A stretch of DNA of 64,000 nucleotides from JAKFWF01 sp963741505 (lineage in GTDB: Bacteria > Pseudomonadota > Alphaproteobacteria > Rhizobiales > Hyphomicrobiaceae), in NCBI GenBank assembly GCA_963741505.1, contig CAVUIJ010000029.1, positions 62,001-126,000 on the forward strand. Reading direction: 5' to 3'. Under the pieces are notes generated by a model, which ran no database searches, was not told the origin of the DNA, and saw only the letters and a list, made by a program, of their open reading frames with translations. The position numbers and the translations under genes were made by a program. The stretch's first letter is position 1, and each line of letters opens with the position of its first letter. Shown here piece by piece: positions 17,387 through 27,884 of the stretch.

Positions 17387-18235
17387 ATGCAACGCCCGCT
17401 CAGCGGCCCGCCGCCAAAGCTTAAGCTGCCGCCCGGCGCTTGCGACACCCACATGCACTTCTACGGCAGCGCCTATTCCCGCCACCCCGGCGGCCCGATG
17501 CCCGCTCCCGACGCGACGGTCGCCGAATACCGCCGGATCATGAAATGGCTCGGCCATTCGCGCGTGGTGGTGGTACAGGCCAACGCCTACGGCGACGACA
17601 ACCGCTGCACCCTCGATGCGGTCGCCGAACTCGGCCAGGACATCGCCCGCGCCATCGTCGTCGTCAAACCGACAGTCAGCGAGGCCGAGTTGCAGCGTCT
17701 GCACAACGCCGGCGCCCGCGGCGTTCGCATCATGTGCCTGCCCGGCGGCCACTCGAAATGGGACGTGCTCGATGCGACCCTCGCCCGCATAGAGCCGCTC
17801 GGCTGGCATCCGATCATCCAGTTCGACGGCCGCGAGTTCGAGAGCCACGAGGCGCACCTTCGCACCATCAAAGGCAACTACATCATCGACCACACCGGCA
17901 AGTTCCTGGAGCCGGTGGCGCCCGACAGCACAGCCATGAGGGCATTCCTGCGGCTGCTCGATCGCGGCAACTGCTACGTCAAGATTTCCGCGCCCTACGA
18001 AACCTCGAAGACCGGTGCGCCCGAATACGAGGACGTCAACCGCATCGCGCGTGCCCTGATCAAGGCCGCGCCCGAGCGCATGCTGTGGGCATCGAACTGG
18101 CCGCATCCGGGCATACCGCTCGAACAGTATCCGAGCGACGCAGCCCTGCTCGACCGCCTCGGCGACCTGATGCCGGACGAGAAGACCAGGCGCGTGATGT
18201 TCGTCGACAATCCAGCGCGGCTTTATGGGTGGTGA
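17387..18235 (+). CDS. Amidohydrolase-family metal-dependent hydrolase (PDC lactonase-like)
   Basis: 282 residues, TIM-barrel amidohydrolase related to 2-pyrone-4,6-dicarboxylate lactonase and galactarolactone isomerase. The N-terminal metal motif is ACDTHMHFYG (H-x-H), and FDGREFESHEAH, YIIDHTGKF and the late WASNWPHPGIP (with the usual Asp replaced by Asn) follow. DNPARLYGW closes the protein, a common ending of this branch. Substrates in the family are lactones from aromatic or sugar-acid breakdown; none can be fixed here. The start at 17387 is preceded by CCAGGAG. Confidence 0.85.
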   Translation: MQRPLSGPPPKLKLPPGACDTHMHFYGSAYSRHPGGPMPAPDATVAEYRRIMKWLGHSRVVVVQANAYGDDNRCTLDAVAELGQDIARAIVVVKPTVSEAELQRLHNAGARGVRIMCLPGGHSKWDVLDATLARIEPLGWHPIIQFDGREFESHEAHLRTIKGNYIIDHTGKFLEPVAPDSTAMRAFLRLLDRGNCYVKISAPYETSKTGAPEYEDVNRIARALIKAAPERMLWASNWPHPGIPLEQYPSDAALLDRLGDLMPDEKTRRVMFVDNPARLYGW

Positions 18236-18458
18236 GGTGTGGGCGGTAAGCTGCGATAGTCATTGAAGTCCCCGCAGCATGGCATATGCTGCATATGCTA
18301 TCGGCTGACTTCGCATTCGCAGGGCTCTATCCTGCATGACGCCGAACAAGTCGGCTCCATGGCAGGCCACCTTCGCACTCATACATTTCAAGACGCGCCG
18401 AACTTTGATGGTATTCACCAGTCGAGCCTCGCCTCGACCAGATCAAGGAGGCACCGCA

Positions 18459-19859
18459 ATGACGATGAGGCCTGATCCGACCTTCCACGCATCGCCGAAA
18501 CTGGCGATGGAAGCCCCGCCCGAGAACTTCGCCTATACCTTGCTGCTCAGCCCGGATTTTTCGAAGCCCGATGCGCTGGCGGTGATCGATGTGAAGCCCG
18601 GCTCGCCCACCTACAGTCAGATCGTCCACACCGTGGTGATGCCCTACAAAGGCGACGAGTTCCACCACTTCGGCTGGAACGCCTGCTCGTCGTCACTGTC
18701 GCCGTTGACCGGCCATGCGTTCCTCGAACGGCGCTACCTGATCATTCCGGGCATCCGTTCCTCGCGCATCTATGTGGTCGACACCAAACCCCATCCGACA
18801 CAAGCAAAGATCCACAAGGTCATCGAGCCGGAGGAACTGTTCAGGAAAACCGGCTATTCGCGGCCGCACACTGTCCATTGCGGGCCAGAGGGCATCTACG
18901 TCAGCACCCTCGGCGGCGGTGGCAAGAATGGCACCGATGGTCCGCCCGGCGTCTTCATCATGGACTGCGAGACGTTCGACATCCTCGGCCGCTGGGAGAT
19001 CGACCGCGGGGCCCAGACCAAGCACTACGATTTCTGGTGGAACCTGCCGCGCGACTACATGGTGTCGAGCGAGTGGGCGCTGCCGCCGCAGTTCGAGAAC
19101 GGCATCGTGCCTGAGGATCTGCTCTCGAACAAGTATGGCCACCACATCCACTTCTGGGACCTTCGCGCCCGGCGCAACGTCCAGACCATCGACCTTGGCG
19201 CCAACCACCAGATGGGGCTCGAGGTGCGGCCCGCGCACGATCCGGCCCGCGAGTACGGCTTCCTCGGCGTCGTGGTCGACACCACCAACCTCGAAGGCTC
19301 GATCTGGACCTGGTGGCGCGAGGGGGGAAAATTCCACGTCGAGAAGACCGCGACGATCCCGCCGGAGCCGGCAGCCAAGGAGCAGTTGCCGCCGTTGCTG
19401 CAAGGCTTTGGCGCGGTGCCGCCGCTGGTGACCGACATCGACCTCTCACTCGATGACAAGTTCCTATACGTTGCCTGCTGGGGCACCGGCGAAATGCGTC
19501 AGTACGACGTCTCCGAGCCGAGGAAGCCGAAGCTTTCCGGCTCGGTGCACGTTGGCGGCATAGCCCGCCGCACGCCGCATCCGAACGGCAAGACCTATGC
19601 CGGCGGACCGCAGATGGTCGAGATCAGCCGCGATGGCAGCAGAGTCTATTGGACCAACTCGCTGTACTCGACCTGGGACAACCAGTTCTATCCCGACGGC
19701 ATTCCCGGTGCCGAAGTCATGGCCAACGCGGGCCCGAACGGCGGGCTCGAACTGGCCGAGGACTATTGGGTGAATTTCCCCGATGGATACCGGGCGCATC
19801 AGATCCGGCTCGAGGGCGGCGACTGCTCGACGGATTCGTTCTGCTACCCGTCGGCTTGA
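18459..19859 (+). CDS. Selenium-binding protein 56 / methanethiol oxidase family
   Basis: 466 residues. The ATG at 18459 has an AAGGAGG site; the longer open frame upstream is rejected. The beta-propeller family includes human SELENBP1 and bacterial MtoX, which oxidise methanethiol to formaldehyde, sulphide and peroxide. Conserved His-rich metal motifs are present: DEFHHFGWNACSS, HTVHCGPEG and HHIHFWDL, as are the C-terminal GGPQMVEIS, SLYSTWDNQFYP and EGGDCSTDSFCY. The usual CSSC after GWN reads CSSS here. No signal peptide is visible, unlike periplasmic MtoX. The stop is 2 bp from the GTG of a membrane protein gene, so the two are probably cotranslated. Confidence 0.9.
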   Translation: MTMRPDPTFHASPKLAMEAPPENFAYTLLLSPDFSKPDALAVIDVKPGSPTYSQIVHTVVMPYKGDEFHHFGWNACSSSLSPLTGHAFLERRYLIIPGIRSSRIYVVDTKPHPTQAKIHKVIEPEELFRKTGYSRPHTVHCGPEGIYVSTLGGGGKNGTDGPPGVFIMDCETFDILGRWEIDRGAQTKHYDFWWNLPRDYMVSSEWALPPQFENGIVPEDLLSNKYGHHIHFWDLRARRNVQTIDLGANHQMGLEVRPAHDPAREYGFLGVVVDTTNLEGSIWTWWREGGKFHVEKTATIPPEPAAKEQLPPLLQGFGAVPPLVTDIDLSLDDKFLYVACWGTGEMRQYDVSEPRKPKLSGSVHVGGIARRTPHPNGKTYAGGPQMVEISRDGSRVYWTNSLYSTWDNQFYPDGIPGAEVMANAGPNGGLELAEDYWVNFPDGYRAHQIRLEGGDCSTDSFCYPSA

Positions 19860-19861
19860 AT

Positions 19862-20538
19862 GTGAGCGCGATCGAGCAGCCGACAATCTGGCTCTGGCTG
19901 GCGGTCGTTGCGAGTGGTCTCTATCACGGGATCAATCCCGGCATGGGCTGGCCGCTCGCCGTTTCGGCCGGGTTGATGGCGAAGAGCCCGCGCGCACTGG
20001 TGGCGGCTCTGTGGCCGCTAACGATCGGGCACTTGCTCGCCATGCTGGCGATCATTCTGCCTTTCTCGTTGCTGATCACGCTCGCCTACTGGCAACGGCA
20101 GATCCAGATCGCCGCCAGTCTGCTGCTGATCGGATTTGGACTTTTCCGGTTCGCCAACCGCCGCCATCCGCGGGCGCTGGCCCGGATCAGACCGACCCAG
20201 CTCGGCCTGTGGTCATTTGCCGTCGCGATCGCGCATGGCGCCGGGCTGATGCTGGTGCCGATCTATCTCGGGCTCTGCGAGGTGTCTGACCTCGATAGCG
20301 GCCACGCGGCTGCCAACACACTGATCAGTGCCAATGTCGGTATGGCTGATCACTGGTCTCGATAGTCCATTCGCTGGCGATGATCGCGGCCGGCGGCATT
20401 GCGGCCTGGCTCGTCTACCGCCACCTCGGTCTCAAGTTCCTGTCGCGCAGCTGGTTCAACCTCGATGCGGTGTGGGCTGCGAGCCTCGTCTTCGTTGGTG
20501 CTGTGTCGTTGGCGATCAGTATGGCAGGCCGTCATTAG
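19862..20538 (+). CDS. Multi-pass membrane protein of unknown function, linked to SBP56 (frameshifted)
   Basis: About 225 residues after correction. It begins with GTG at 19862, since the ATG two bases earlier runs straight into TGA. It has about six hydrophobic segments, starting IWLWLAVVASGLYHGINPGMGWPLAV, and HGAGLMLVPIYLGLC mid-protein. The frame breaks near 20345-20352, apparently from one missing base; the other frame continues SLVSIVHSLAMIAAGG to SRSWFNLDAVWAASLV and ends at TAG 20538. The His/Gly-rich first segment resembles metal-cation carriers, but I cannot place it in a named family. Coupling to SBP56 suggests a shared pathway. Confidence 0.72.
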
Positions 20539-20547
20539 ACACGAGTT

Positions 20548-23500
20548 TTACTCCGCCGCCACCCTCACGCCCGCGACCTTCGGGTCGCGCAGTTGTTCGA
20601 GCAGCGCCGTCTCGCGCTTCTTCGCCACCTCGACGCTCACATGCTTGACGTGGCCGAAGCCCTTGATGTCTTCGGGCAAGCTCGCCAGCGCTACGGCAGT
20701 CGAGTGCGTCAATGGCGACAGCCGCAGGCCGATCTCGTCGAGCGTCGTCTCGTAATCGGCGATCATCCGCCGTTCGCGGCGGCGCTCGGCCGCATAGCCA
20801 AAAATATCGAACGCCGTGCCGCGCAGTCGCTTGCCCTTGGCGAGCTGACGCAGCACCGGCAGCATCCAGGCGCCGAACTTGATCTTGCGCGGCTCGCCCG
20901 TCACCTTGTCGCGGTTGAACCAACCGAGCAGCGGCGGCGCCATGTAGAATTCGATGCTTTTCACGCCGTCGAACTGATCGGCCACTTGCTTCTCGAACGT
21001 GCCGTCGGTGTAGAGCCGCGCCACTTCGTACTCGTCCTTGATGGCGAGCAGCTTGTGGTAGCTGCGTGCGACGGCCTCGGCGAGGCCACTGCGGCCCGGC
21101 GTCTTGTCCCGCTCGATGCCGGCGATCCAGGCGACCTTGGAGCGATAGCGCTCGGCCAGCGCCGCATCCTGGTAGGCGGTCAGTTGCGCGGCGCGCAAAG
21201 CAATGGTGTCATCGAGCGTGCGCGGTTTGGCAGCAGCCGCGTCCGCCGGCTTGATCAGGCGCTCGACGGCGGCGGCATCGTGCGCGGCGAGCCGGCCGAA
21301 GCGGAACGCCTGCCGGTTCATCTCGACTGCCGCGCCGTTGAGCTCGATCGCCTGCTCGATCGCGGCCGAGCCGATCGGCACGAAGCCCTTCTGATAGGAG
21401 AAGCCGAGCAGGAACATGTTCGACGCGATCGAGTCGCCGAACAATTTCACCGCCGCCTCGTGCGCGTCGAGCAGGACGAGCGGGCCACGGCCGACGCGAT
21501 CCTCGATCGCGCCCCTGAGCTTCATGCCCGGCACCGACAGCTTGGCATTGCGGGTGAAGTCGCCGGTGATCATCTCGTAGGTCGAGACCACGACGGCGGT
21601 ATGGTCCGGCCGCATCGTCTCGAGGATCTTGTTGGACGCGGTGACGACGAGGTCGCCGCCCATGACCAGGTCGGCATTGGCGACGCCGACGCGGATGGCG
21701 TGGATCTCGTCGGCCGATTTGGCCACCCGCATATGGCAGGCGACCGCGCCGCCCTTCTGCGCGAGGCCGGTCATGTCGATGGAGCCGAAGCCCTTGCCCT
21801 CGATGTGGGCGGCCTGGCCCAGCACCGCCGAGATGGTGACGACACCGGTGCCGCCGACACCGGTGACGATCATCGAATAGGGACCATTGAGTTCGGGCAG
21901 CTTCGGTTCCGGCAGCGAACCCAGCATCGACGCGATGGTACTGTCGCCGGCCGCGCCCTTGGCCTTCCTGACCTTGGCGCCGTGCACCATGACGAAGCTT
22001 GGACAGAAGCCCTCGATGCAGGAGAAGTCCTTGTTGCAGGCCGACTGGTCGATGGCGCGCTTGCGGCCGAGCTCGGTCTCGAGCGGCACCACGGCGACGC
22101 AGTTCGACTTCTTGCCGCAGTCGCCGCAGCCCTCGCACACGGCCGAATTGATGAACACCCGGCGGTCGGGGTCGGGGAACTCGCCCTTCTTGCGGCGGCG
22201 GCGCTTTTCGGCGGCGCACGTCTGGTCGTAGATCAGCGCGGTGACGCCGTCGTTGGTCGCGAGCTCCATCTGCACCGCCTGCAGATCGCGGCGGTGGTGC
22301 ACGGCAACGTCCTTCGGGAAGGCGGCACCGGGCGGATACTTGTCCGGCTCGTCGGTGACGATGGCGATCTTCTTGACGCCTTCGGCCGCCATCTGGCTCG
22401 CGATCATCGGCACCGAGATGTGGCCGTCGAGCGCTTGGCCGCCGGTCATCGCGACGGCGTCGTTGTAGAGGATCTTGAAGGTGATGTTGACGTTTGCCGC
22501 CACCGCCGCGCGGATCGCCAGCGAGCCGGAATGGATGTAGGTGCCGTCGCCGAGATTCTGGAACACATGTCGGCGCTTGGAAAACGGCGCCTCGCCGATC
22601 CAGTTGGTGCCTTCGGCGCCCATCTGGGTAAAGCCGTCGGTGGCGCGGTCCATCCATTGCGCCATGTAGTGACAGCCAATGCCGGCATAGGCGCGTGCGC
22701 CTTCCGGCACCACGGTCGAGGAATTGTGCGGACAGCCGGCGCAGAAGTAGGGCGTGCGCGAGAAGCTTTCAGCCCCGAGCGCGGCGTTGCCTTCGAGCCG
22801 CTTCAACTCGGCGAGCCTGGCTTTGACCGCCTCGCCGGCGCCGTAATTGATCAGCCGCTCGCCGACGGCAATGGCGATGTCGGTCGGATCGAGCGCGCCC
22901 TTGGCATGGAACAGCCACTGGCCGTGCTCGTCCTTCTTGCCGATGACGGCCGGCGCGTGCGGCAGGCCGTAGAGCTGCTCCTTGACCTGGGTCTCGATCA
23001 GCGAGCGCTTTTCCTCGACGACGACGATGAGATCGAGGCCTTCGGCGAACTTGGCGACCCCGCGCGGCTCCAGCGGCCATGTCATGCCGGCCTTGTAGAG
23101 CCTGATGCCGAGGCGGCTCGCCTCGACTTCGTCGAGCCCAAGCTGGTCGAGCGCCTGACGCACGTCGAGATAGCTCTTGCCGCAGGTGATGATGCCGACC
23201 TTCGGCGCTAGCCCGCCGCTGATCACCAAGCGGTCGATCCTGTTGGCGCGGGCGAAGGCCAGGATGGCCGAACGCTTGTAGTCGTGCAGGCGCGCTTCCT
23301 TGTCGAGCGCCTGATCGCCGAGCCTGATGTTGAGGCCGCCCGGTGGCATCGTGAAGTCGTCGGCAATTGCGATCTTCACCCGCTCGGTCGAGCCGTCGAC
23401 GGTCGCGGTCGACTCGATGTTGTCCTTGACGCACTTGAGGCCGACCCATACGCCGGCATACCGCGACAGGGCAAAACCCAGCAGTCCATAGTCGAGGATC

Positions 23501-24035
23501 TCCTGCACGCCGGCCGGGTTCAGCACCGGCATCATGGCGTCGACGAAGGCGAATTCCGACTGGTGCGCCGAGGTCGAGCTTTCGCAGGTGTGGTCGTCGC
23601 CCATCAGGGCGATGACGCCGCCATGCTTCGAGGTACCGGCGTGGTTGGCGTGGCGGAACACGTCGCCGGAGCGGTCGACGCCGGGGCCCTTGCCGTACCA
23701 GATCGCGAACACGCCGTCGTACTTGCCTTCGCCTCTGAGTTCGGCCTGTTGCGTGCCCCAGATGGCGGTGGCGGCGAGATCCTCGTTGAGGCCCGAGTGG
23801 AAATGGATGTGGTGCTTCGTCGGTGAGCGATCTTGGCGCGCTGGAACGCGCCTTCGAGGCCGGCGATCGGCGAGCCGCGGTAGCCTGAAATGTAGCCCGC
23901 GGTATTGAGGCCGGCGGCTTCGTCGCGCTTCTTCTGCATCAGCGCCAGGCGGACGATCGCCTGGGTGCCGGTCAGGATCTGTCGCGGTTCGTCGAGATCG
24001 AACTTGTCGCTGAGGCTGACACCGCTTTTCGCCAT
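20548..24035 (-). CDS. Indolepyruvate:ferredoxin oxidoreductase, fused alpha/beta subunits (one frameshift)
   Basis: About 1162 residues after correction. The enzyme oxidatively decarboxylates aryl pyruvates from aromatic amino acids to acyl-CoA with TPP, CoA and ferredoxin. The N-terminus reads MAKSGVSLSDKFDLDEPRQI. TPP-domain words include GISCH-like AGIGCHYMAQW and GDGTYIHSGSLAIR. The 4Fe-4S region is CEGCGDCGKKSNC with CNKDFSCIEGFCPSF further on. The C-terminal gamma-like domain has VTGVGGTGVVTI. The frame breaks at about 23820-23832: the peptide goes from FQRAKIA to KHHIHFHSGLNEDLAATAI only if one base is added. Such fused enzymes are common in aerobic alphaproteobacteria. Confidence 0.92.
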
Positions 24036-24364
24036 CGCCCTGACCTCGAATGTTTCATGCCGCGCGTTGGCTCGCGCTTTGATCGGATAGAAACATAGTT
24101 CGGCTGCGACGTCCTGGCAAGTTAGGTCAGTGATGTTGACCTATCGTTGAGGGGACGGCGGCGCGCGAGTAGCACCGAACCGATGTACCGGTTTTGATGA
24201 CGCAAGAAACGCAACCGCTGCCCTCGCTTGCTCGATGGGTTGGTCTCGCAGTGACCCTGGAGGGGCGTTGCCAAACATCGTGCCGTTGCCGTCACCTTCG
24301 TCCGAATCCGGACATATTTGGTTGAGAAGGCAGTACCTTTTCGACGATAAAAGGGAGTCGATAC
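24036..24364. other. Intergenic region upstream of the indolepyruvate oxidoreductase
   Basis: Divergent spacer between the indolepyruvate oxidoreductase and the small gene at 24365. Small minus-strand frames here show no family features. The only recognisable element is the inverted repeat at 24123-24143. Confidence 0.55.
24123..24143. promoter_or_regulatory. Candidate operator: TAGGTCA-N7-TGACCTA
   Basis: A perfect 7-bp inverted repeat with a 7-bp spacer, centred about 98 bp upstream of the indolepyruvate oxidoreductase start. The shape suits a dimeric regulator such as an Lrp/AsnC-, GntR- or TetR-type protein. No matching regulator gene is in the window. Confidence 0.4.
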
Positions 24365-24754
24365 ATGGACAGCAGCGCGTTGGGTCCGACGCCCATTTTG
24401 CCCAGGTCGCGCGAGCTTTGGCTCCAGCACGCGGCAGGCTTCATCTTATTCCGCGATGTCAGGCAATACGCCATCGACAGGCTCGATCCAACACTCGATG
24501 GGACGGCAAGGGCAGCCGCCTTGAAAGCCATCGATGACGCTGTCTACGGAGTGATGATGGTAATGGATGGCGTCACCGGCGACCTGCGGAACTCCGAAAA
24601 CATCGTCCATCTGCGGACCGAGGTCTGCCTCAGCAAGTGCTCCATGATGGGTGAGCCGATCGACTGCATAATCTTGGCCGACGGAGACGGTATGTGTATG
24701 GGCTTTCATTCATGGATCGAAGGTGATTTCGGCAGCGACCCGGTGACTGCCTGA
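24365..24754 (+). CDS. Conserved-looking hypothetical protein
   Basis: 129 residues from the ATG at 24365, with a GGGAG site about 9 bases upstream. No signal peptide or membrane segment. It has several cysteines (EVCLSKCSMMGEPIDC) and an acidic, Gly/Met-rich end, IILADGDGMCMGFHSWIEGDFG. The central IDDAVYGVMMVMDGVTGDLRNSEN looks like an ordered helix-and-loop stretch. I do not recognise the family. Base composition is a little less GC-rich than in neighbouring genes. It has no operon partner: 24977 lies on the other strand. Confidence 0.6.
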   Translation: MDSSALGPTPILPRSRELWLQHAAGFILFRDVRQYAIDRLDPTLDGTARAAALKAIDDAVYGVMMVMDGVTGDLRNSENIVHLRTEVCLSKCSMMGEPIDCIILADGDGMCMGFHSWIEGDFGSDPVTA

Positions 24755-24922
24755 TTTCTTGTGGGCGGGCCACCGGCATCCCGGAAGCGAACGGCGCAGC
24801 CAACCGCTGTCGTTTTCTCTTTGCGCGCCACTTCCAGTTCGCAACTCCATCTAATTGTCCGTTTGAATGCGGTCACGAGCTGACAAGCATTGCAAATCCA
24901 TTGTAGTTTTCGAGGCTCAGGC

Positions 24923-24946
24923 GGTGCCAGGCTGAGGCCAGGCACC
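24923..24946. repeat. 24-nt palindromic repeat (GGTGCCAGGC...GCCAGGCACC)
   Basis: A near-perfect palindrome with arms GGTGCCAGGC and GCCAGGCACC. The same sequence, with one change, occurs twice in opposite orientation at 39936-39994. It is therefore a dispersed element of this genome. Confidence 0.75.
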
Positions 24947-24976
24947 AAATTTCGCGCGAGGCTCGCCGCCGTCCCC

Positions 24977-25291
24977 TCACAAGCTCGCCAGCCGCCCGTA
25001 TTTCTCGGCGAGCAGATAGTAGAAGACGACGCGGCTTTTGCTCTTGTCGCCCTTCATCTTGTCGCACACACCCTTGATTGCCTTGTCGAGTTCGGCATCG
25101 GGCTGCGCCAGACCGAGCTTCTTCTTGCACCAGCTCTCGCGCACGCGATCGAGTTCGTCCTTCGATGAGCATGCGACGAGCGCGGTGTCGGTGCCCTTCA
25201 GCGCGATGCCCAGATGCCTGATGATGGCCTTGACCGCCTTGTCGTCGGCGGCGGGTACGTACTTTTTCAGATCAGCGTGGTGGTCGATCAT
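24977..25291 (-). CDS. DUF2853 family protein
   Basis: 104 residues from the ATG at 25291 (MIDHHADLKKYVPAADDKAV); the frame is open for 300 bp more upstream, but that part has no conserved start. Family features are DLKKYVP, VKAIIRHLGIAL, KDELDRVRESWCKKKLGL, IKGVCDKMKGDKSKSRVVFYYLLAEKYGRLASL. The domain is small, helical and of unknown function. No neighbour suggests a role; the gene is flanked by regions without other genes. Confidence 0.8.
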   Translation of the reverse strand: MIDHHADLKKYVPAADDKAVKAIIRHLGIALKGTDTALVACSSKDELDRVRESWCKKKLGLAQPDAELDKAIKGVCDKMKGDKSKSRVVFYYLLAEKYGRLASL

Positions 25292-25702
25292 TGGCGGTCT
25301 GCTCCCGGATGACTGCTGCACCTGGCGCTCCCGATTGGCGGACGCCTCGGGCCAACTCCGCCCGATCCGGTCGCAGAGCCGGATGTCGCGCGGGTGCCAG
25401 CAGCGCCATCTGGCAGCGTTAAGTCTATCCAAACGCTGGCGTTTTGCGAGCCCCAAAAGTGATGCGGCGCACGTTTCATCCTCGCGCTGAGCTAATCTTC
25501 GGAGCGGCTTATCTGGATTTGCCCGCACGAGCCTGTGAGTTGTATATTCGAGCCGCGGTGGCCGTGCAGTACGTGCCCCTGTCGCAAACGCGCAACTTGC
25601 CAATCCACAGCCGTCCGTGCGACCCCCTGAGCTCAGGTGAACGAATGAAGAATCAGCGGGGCTGGGCTGGCGCCGTGCCCCGCCACAGTTCGGACCTCAA
25701 GC
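25292..25702. other. Intergenic region upstream of parE
   Basis: Divergent spacer between the DUF2853 gene and parE. Open frames in it are extensions or out-of-frame shadows of flanking genes. I see no RNA gene, palindrome or clear promoter. Parts have lower GC than the flanks. Confidence 0.5.
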
Positions 25703-27716
25703 ATGGCAACTACACGCGATCTATTCGAGGACATGGCCGCAGACATGAACGACAGAAGTGCGCGTGCGCGCAAATCGGCCGACGCTTCGGACGCCTATAC
25801 GGCCGCCGATATCGAGGTCCTGGAAGGCCTCGAGCCGGTCCGGCGCCGCCCCGGCATGTACATCGGCGGCACCGACGAGAAGGCGCTGCATCACCTGTTC
25901 GCCGAGGTGATCGACAATTCGATGGACGAGGCGGTCGCCGGCCACGCCACCTGGATCGAGGTGCGCTACGAGGCGGACGGCTATCTCTCGGTGATGGACA
26001 ATGGCCGCGGCATCCCGGTCGATCCGCATCCGAAGTTCAAGAGCCAGTCGGCGCTCGAAGTGATCATGACGACGCTGCACTCGGGCGGCAAGTTCGACGG
26101 CAAGGCCTACCAGACCTCGGGCGGCCTGCACGGCGTCGGCGTGTCGGTGGTCAACGCGCTGTCGGAGATCGTGCGAGGTCGAGGTCGCGCGCGGCCAGCA
26201 GCTCTATCGCATGGTGTTCAACCGCGGCATGCCGCAGGGCAAGCTGCAAAAGCTCGGCCAGACCATGAACCGGCGCGGCACCAAGGTGCGGTTTCGGCCC
26301 GACGAGAAGATCTTCGGCAGGGGCTGCGCCTTCAAGCCGGCGCGGCTGCTGGCGATGGCGCGCTCCAAGGCCTACCTGTTCGGCGGCGTCGAGATCCGCT
26401 GGTTCTGCGATGCCGAACTGATCAAGGACGACACGCCGACGGAAGCAGTGTTCCACTTCCCCGGCGGCCTCAAGGACTATCTGACCTCGACCATCGAGGG
26501 CCAGACACTGGTCGCCAAGGACCTATTCTCCGGCCGCGTCACCAAGGACGCCGGCCACGGCAACGTCGAATGGGCGGTGGCCTGGACCGCCAGCGAGGAC
26601 GGCTTCTCGCGCTCCTACTGCAACACCGTGCCGACGCCCGACGGTGGCACCCACGAAAGCGGCCTGCGCTCGGCCCTGTCGAAGGGCCTGCGCACCTACG
26701 GCGAACTCGTCAACAACAGACGAGCGGCGCAGATCACCGCCGAGGACGTGATGGGCACGGCGGCGGCGATGCTGTCGGTGTTCATCCGCGAGCCCGAGTT
26801 CCAGGGCCAGACCAAGGATCGCCTCGCCACCCAGGAAGCCGCCCGCATCGTCGAGACCACGGTGCGCGACGCCTTCGATCACTGGCTGACCGCCAGCCCG
26901 CAACAGGCGACGAAGCTGCTCGAATGGGTGATCGAGCAGGCCGAGGACCGCCTGAAGCGCAAGCGCGAGAAGGAGATCGGCCGCCAGACCGCCACCCGCC
27001 GCCTGCGCCTGCCGGGCAAGCTCGTCGACTGCTCGATCCAGTCGGCGGAGGGCACCGAGATCTTCATCGTCGAAGGCGACAGCGCCGGCGGCTCGGCCAA
27101 GCAGGCGCGCAATCCGAAGACCCAGGCGGTGCTGCCGCTGCGCGGCAAGATCCTCAATGTCGCCAATGCGACGAGCACCAAGCTCAGCCAGAACCAGATG
27201 CTCTCCGACCTGATCCAGTCGCTGGGCGCCGGCACCGGGCCGAAATACCGCGAGGAGGACCTGCGTTACGAGCGCGTGATCATCATGACCGACGCCGACG
27301 TCGACGGCGCCCACATCGCCTCGCTGCTGATCACCTTCTTCTATCAGGAGATGCCGGAGCTGATTGACAACGGCCACCTCTATCTGGCGGTGCCGCCGCT
27401 GTTCAAGCTGACCCAGGGCGGCAAGTCGATCTATGCCCGCGACGCCGACGAGCGCGAGCGCCTCACCAGGACGCATTTCAAGCCGAACCAGAAGATCGAG
27501 ATCGGCCGCTTCAAGGGCTTGGGCGAGATGAACCCCGGGCAGTTGAAGGAGACGACGATGGACCCGGGCAAGCGGCTGCTGCTCAAGGTCGCGATTGGCG
27601 ACGGCGACCGTTCGGAGATCGCCGAAGCCGTCAACGCGCTGATGGGCTCGAAGCCGGAGCTGCGCTTCAAGTTCATCCAGGAGCGCGCCGCATTCGCCAA
27701 GGATCTGGATATTTGA
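25703..27716 (+). CDS. parE: DNA topoisomerase IV subunit B (one frameshift)
   Basis: About 670 residues after correction, matching ParE rather than the longer GyrB. It decatenates chromosomes with ParC. GHKL ATPase motifs are EVIDNSMDEA, VMDNGRGIPV and GGLHGVGVSVVNALS. The Toprim part has VEGDSAGGSAKQAR, LRGKILNVANA and MTDADVDGAHI. An extra G near 26171-26174 (ATCGTGCGAGG for ATCGTCGAGG) shifts the frame; beyond it the chain resumes as EVEVARGQQLYRMVFNRG. ParE is essential, so a real null mutation is implausible and sequencing error is the likely cause. Confidence 0.94.
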
Positions 27717-27820
27717 GGGTGGATCTAAGTCTTATGTGGATTGCTCAATCGCCATTCGCGCCCATAAGCGTGGAGAGTTAACCTTCCAATGCCTGCGTCC
27801 CCCGTCCTCTCCGTTTGCAT

Positions 27821-27855
27821 TCCCGGAACGCCCACGGCAGTGGGCGTATCCGGGA
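27821..27855. terminator. Palindrome between parE and the GIY-YIG gene, possible bidirectional terminator
   Basis: Arms TCCCGGAACGCCCAC (27821-27835) and GTGGGCGTATCCGGGA (27840-27855) pair with one bulged base around GGCA. It sits between convergent genes. There is no clear T-tract, so it may be a repeat rather than an intrinsic terminator. Confidence 0.5.
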
Positions 27856-27884
27856 TCGCGTCCCTTCGGACTTGAGCCGTGTGC

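Noticed and set aside
20593..23211. 872-residue open frame on the plus strand
   Set aside because: Antisense to the well-supported indolepyruvate oxidoreductase gene and without any recognisable motif.
24122..24430. 102-residue minus-strand frame before the small gene at 24365
   Set aside because: No ribosome site, no family resemblance, and it overlaps the better-supported plus-strand gene.
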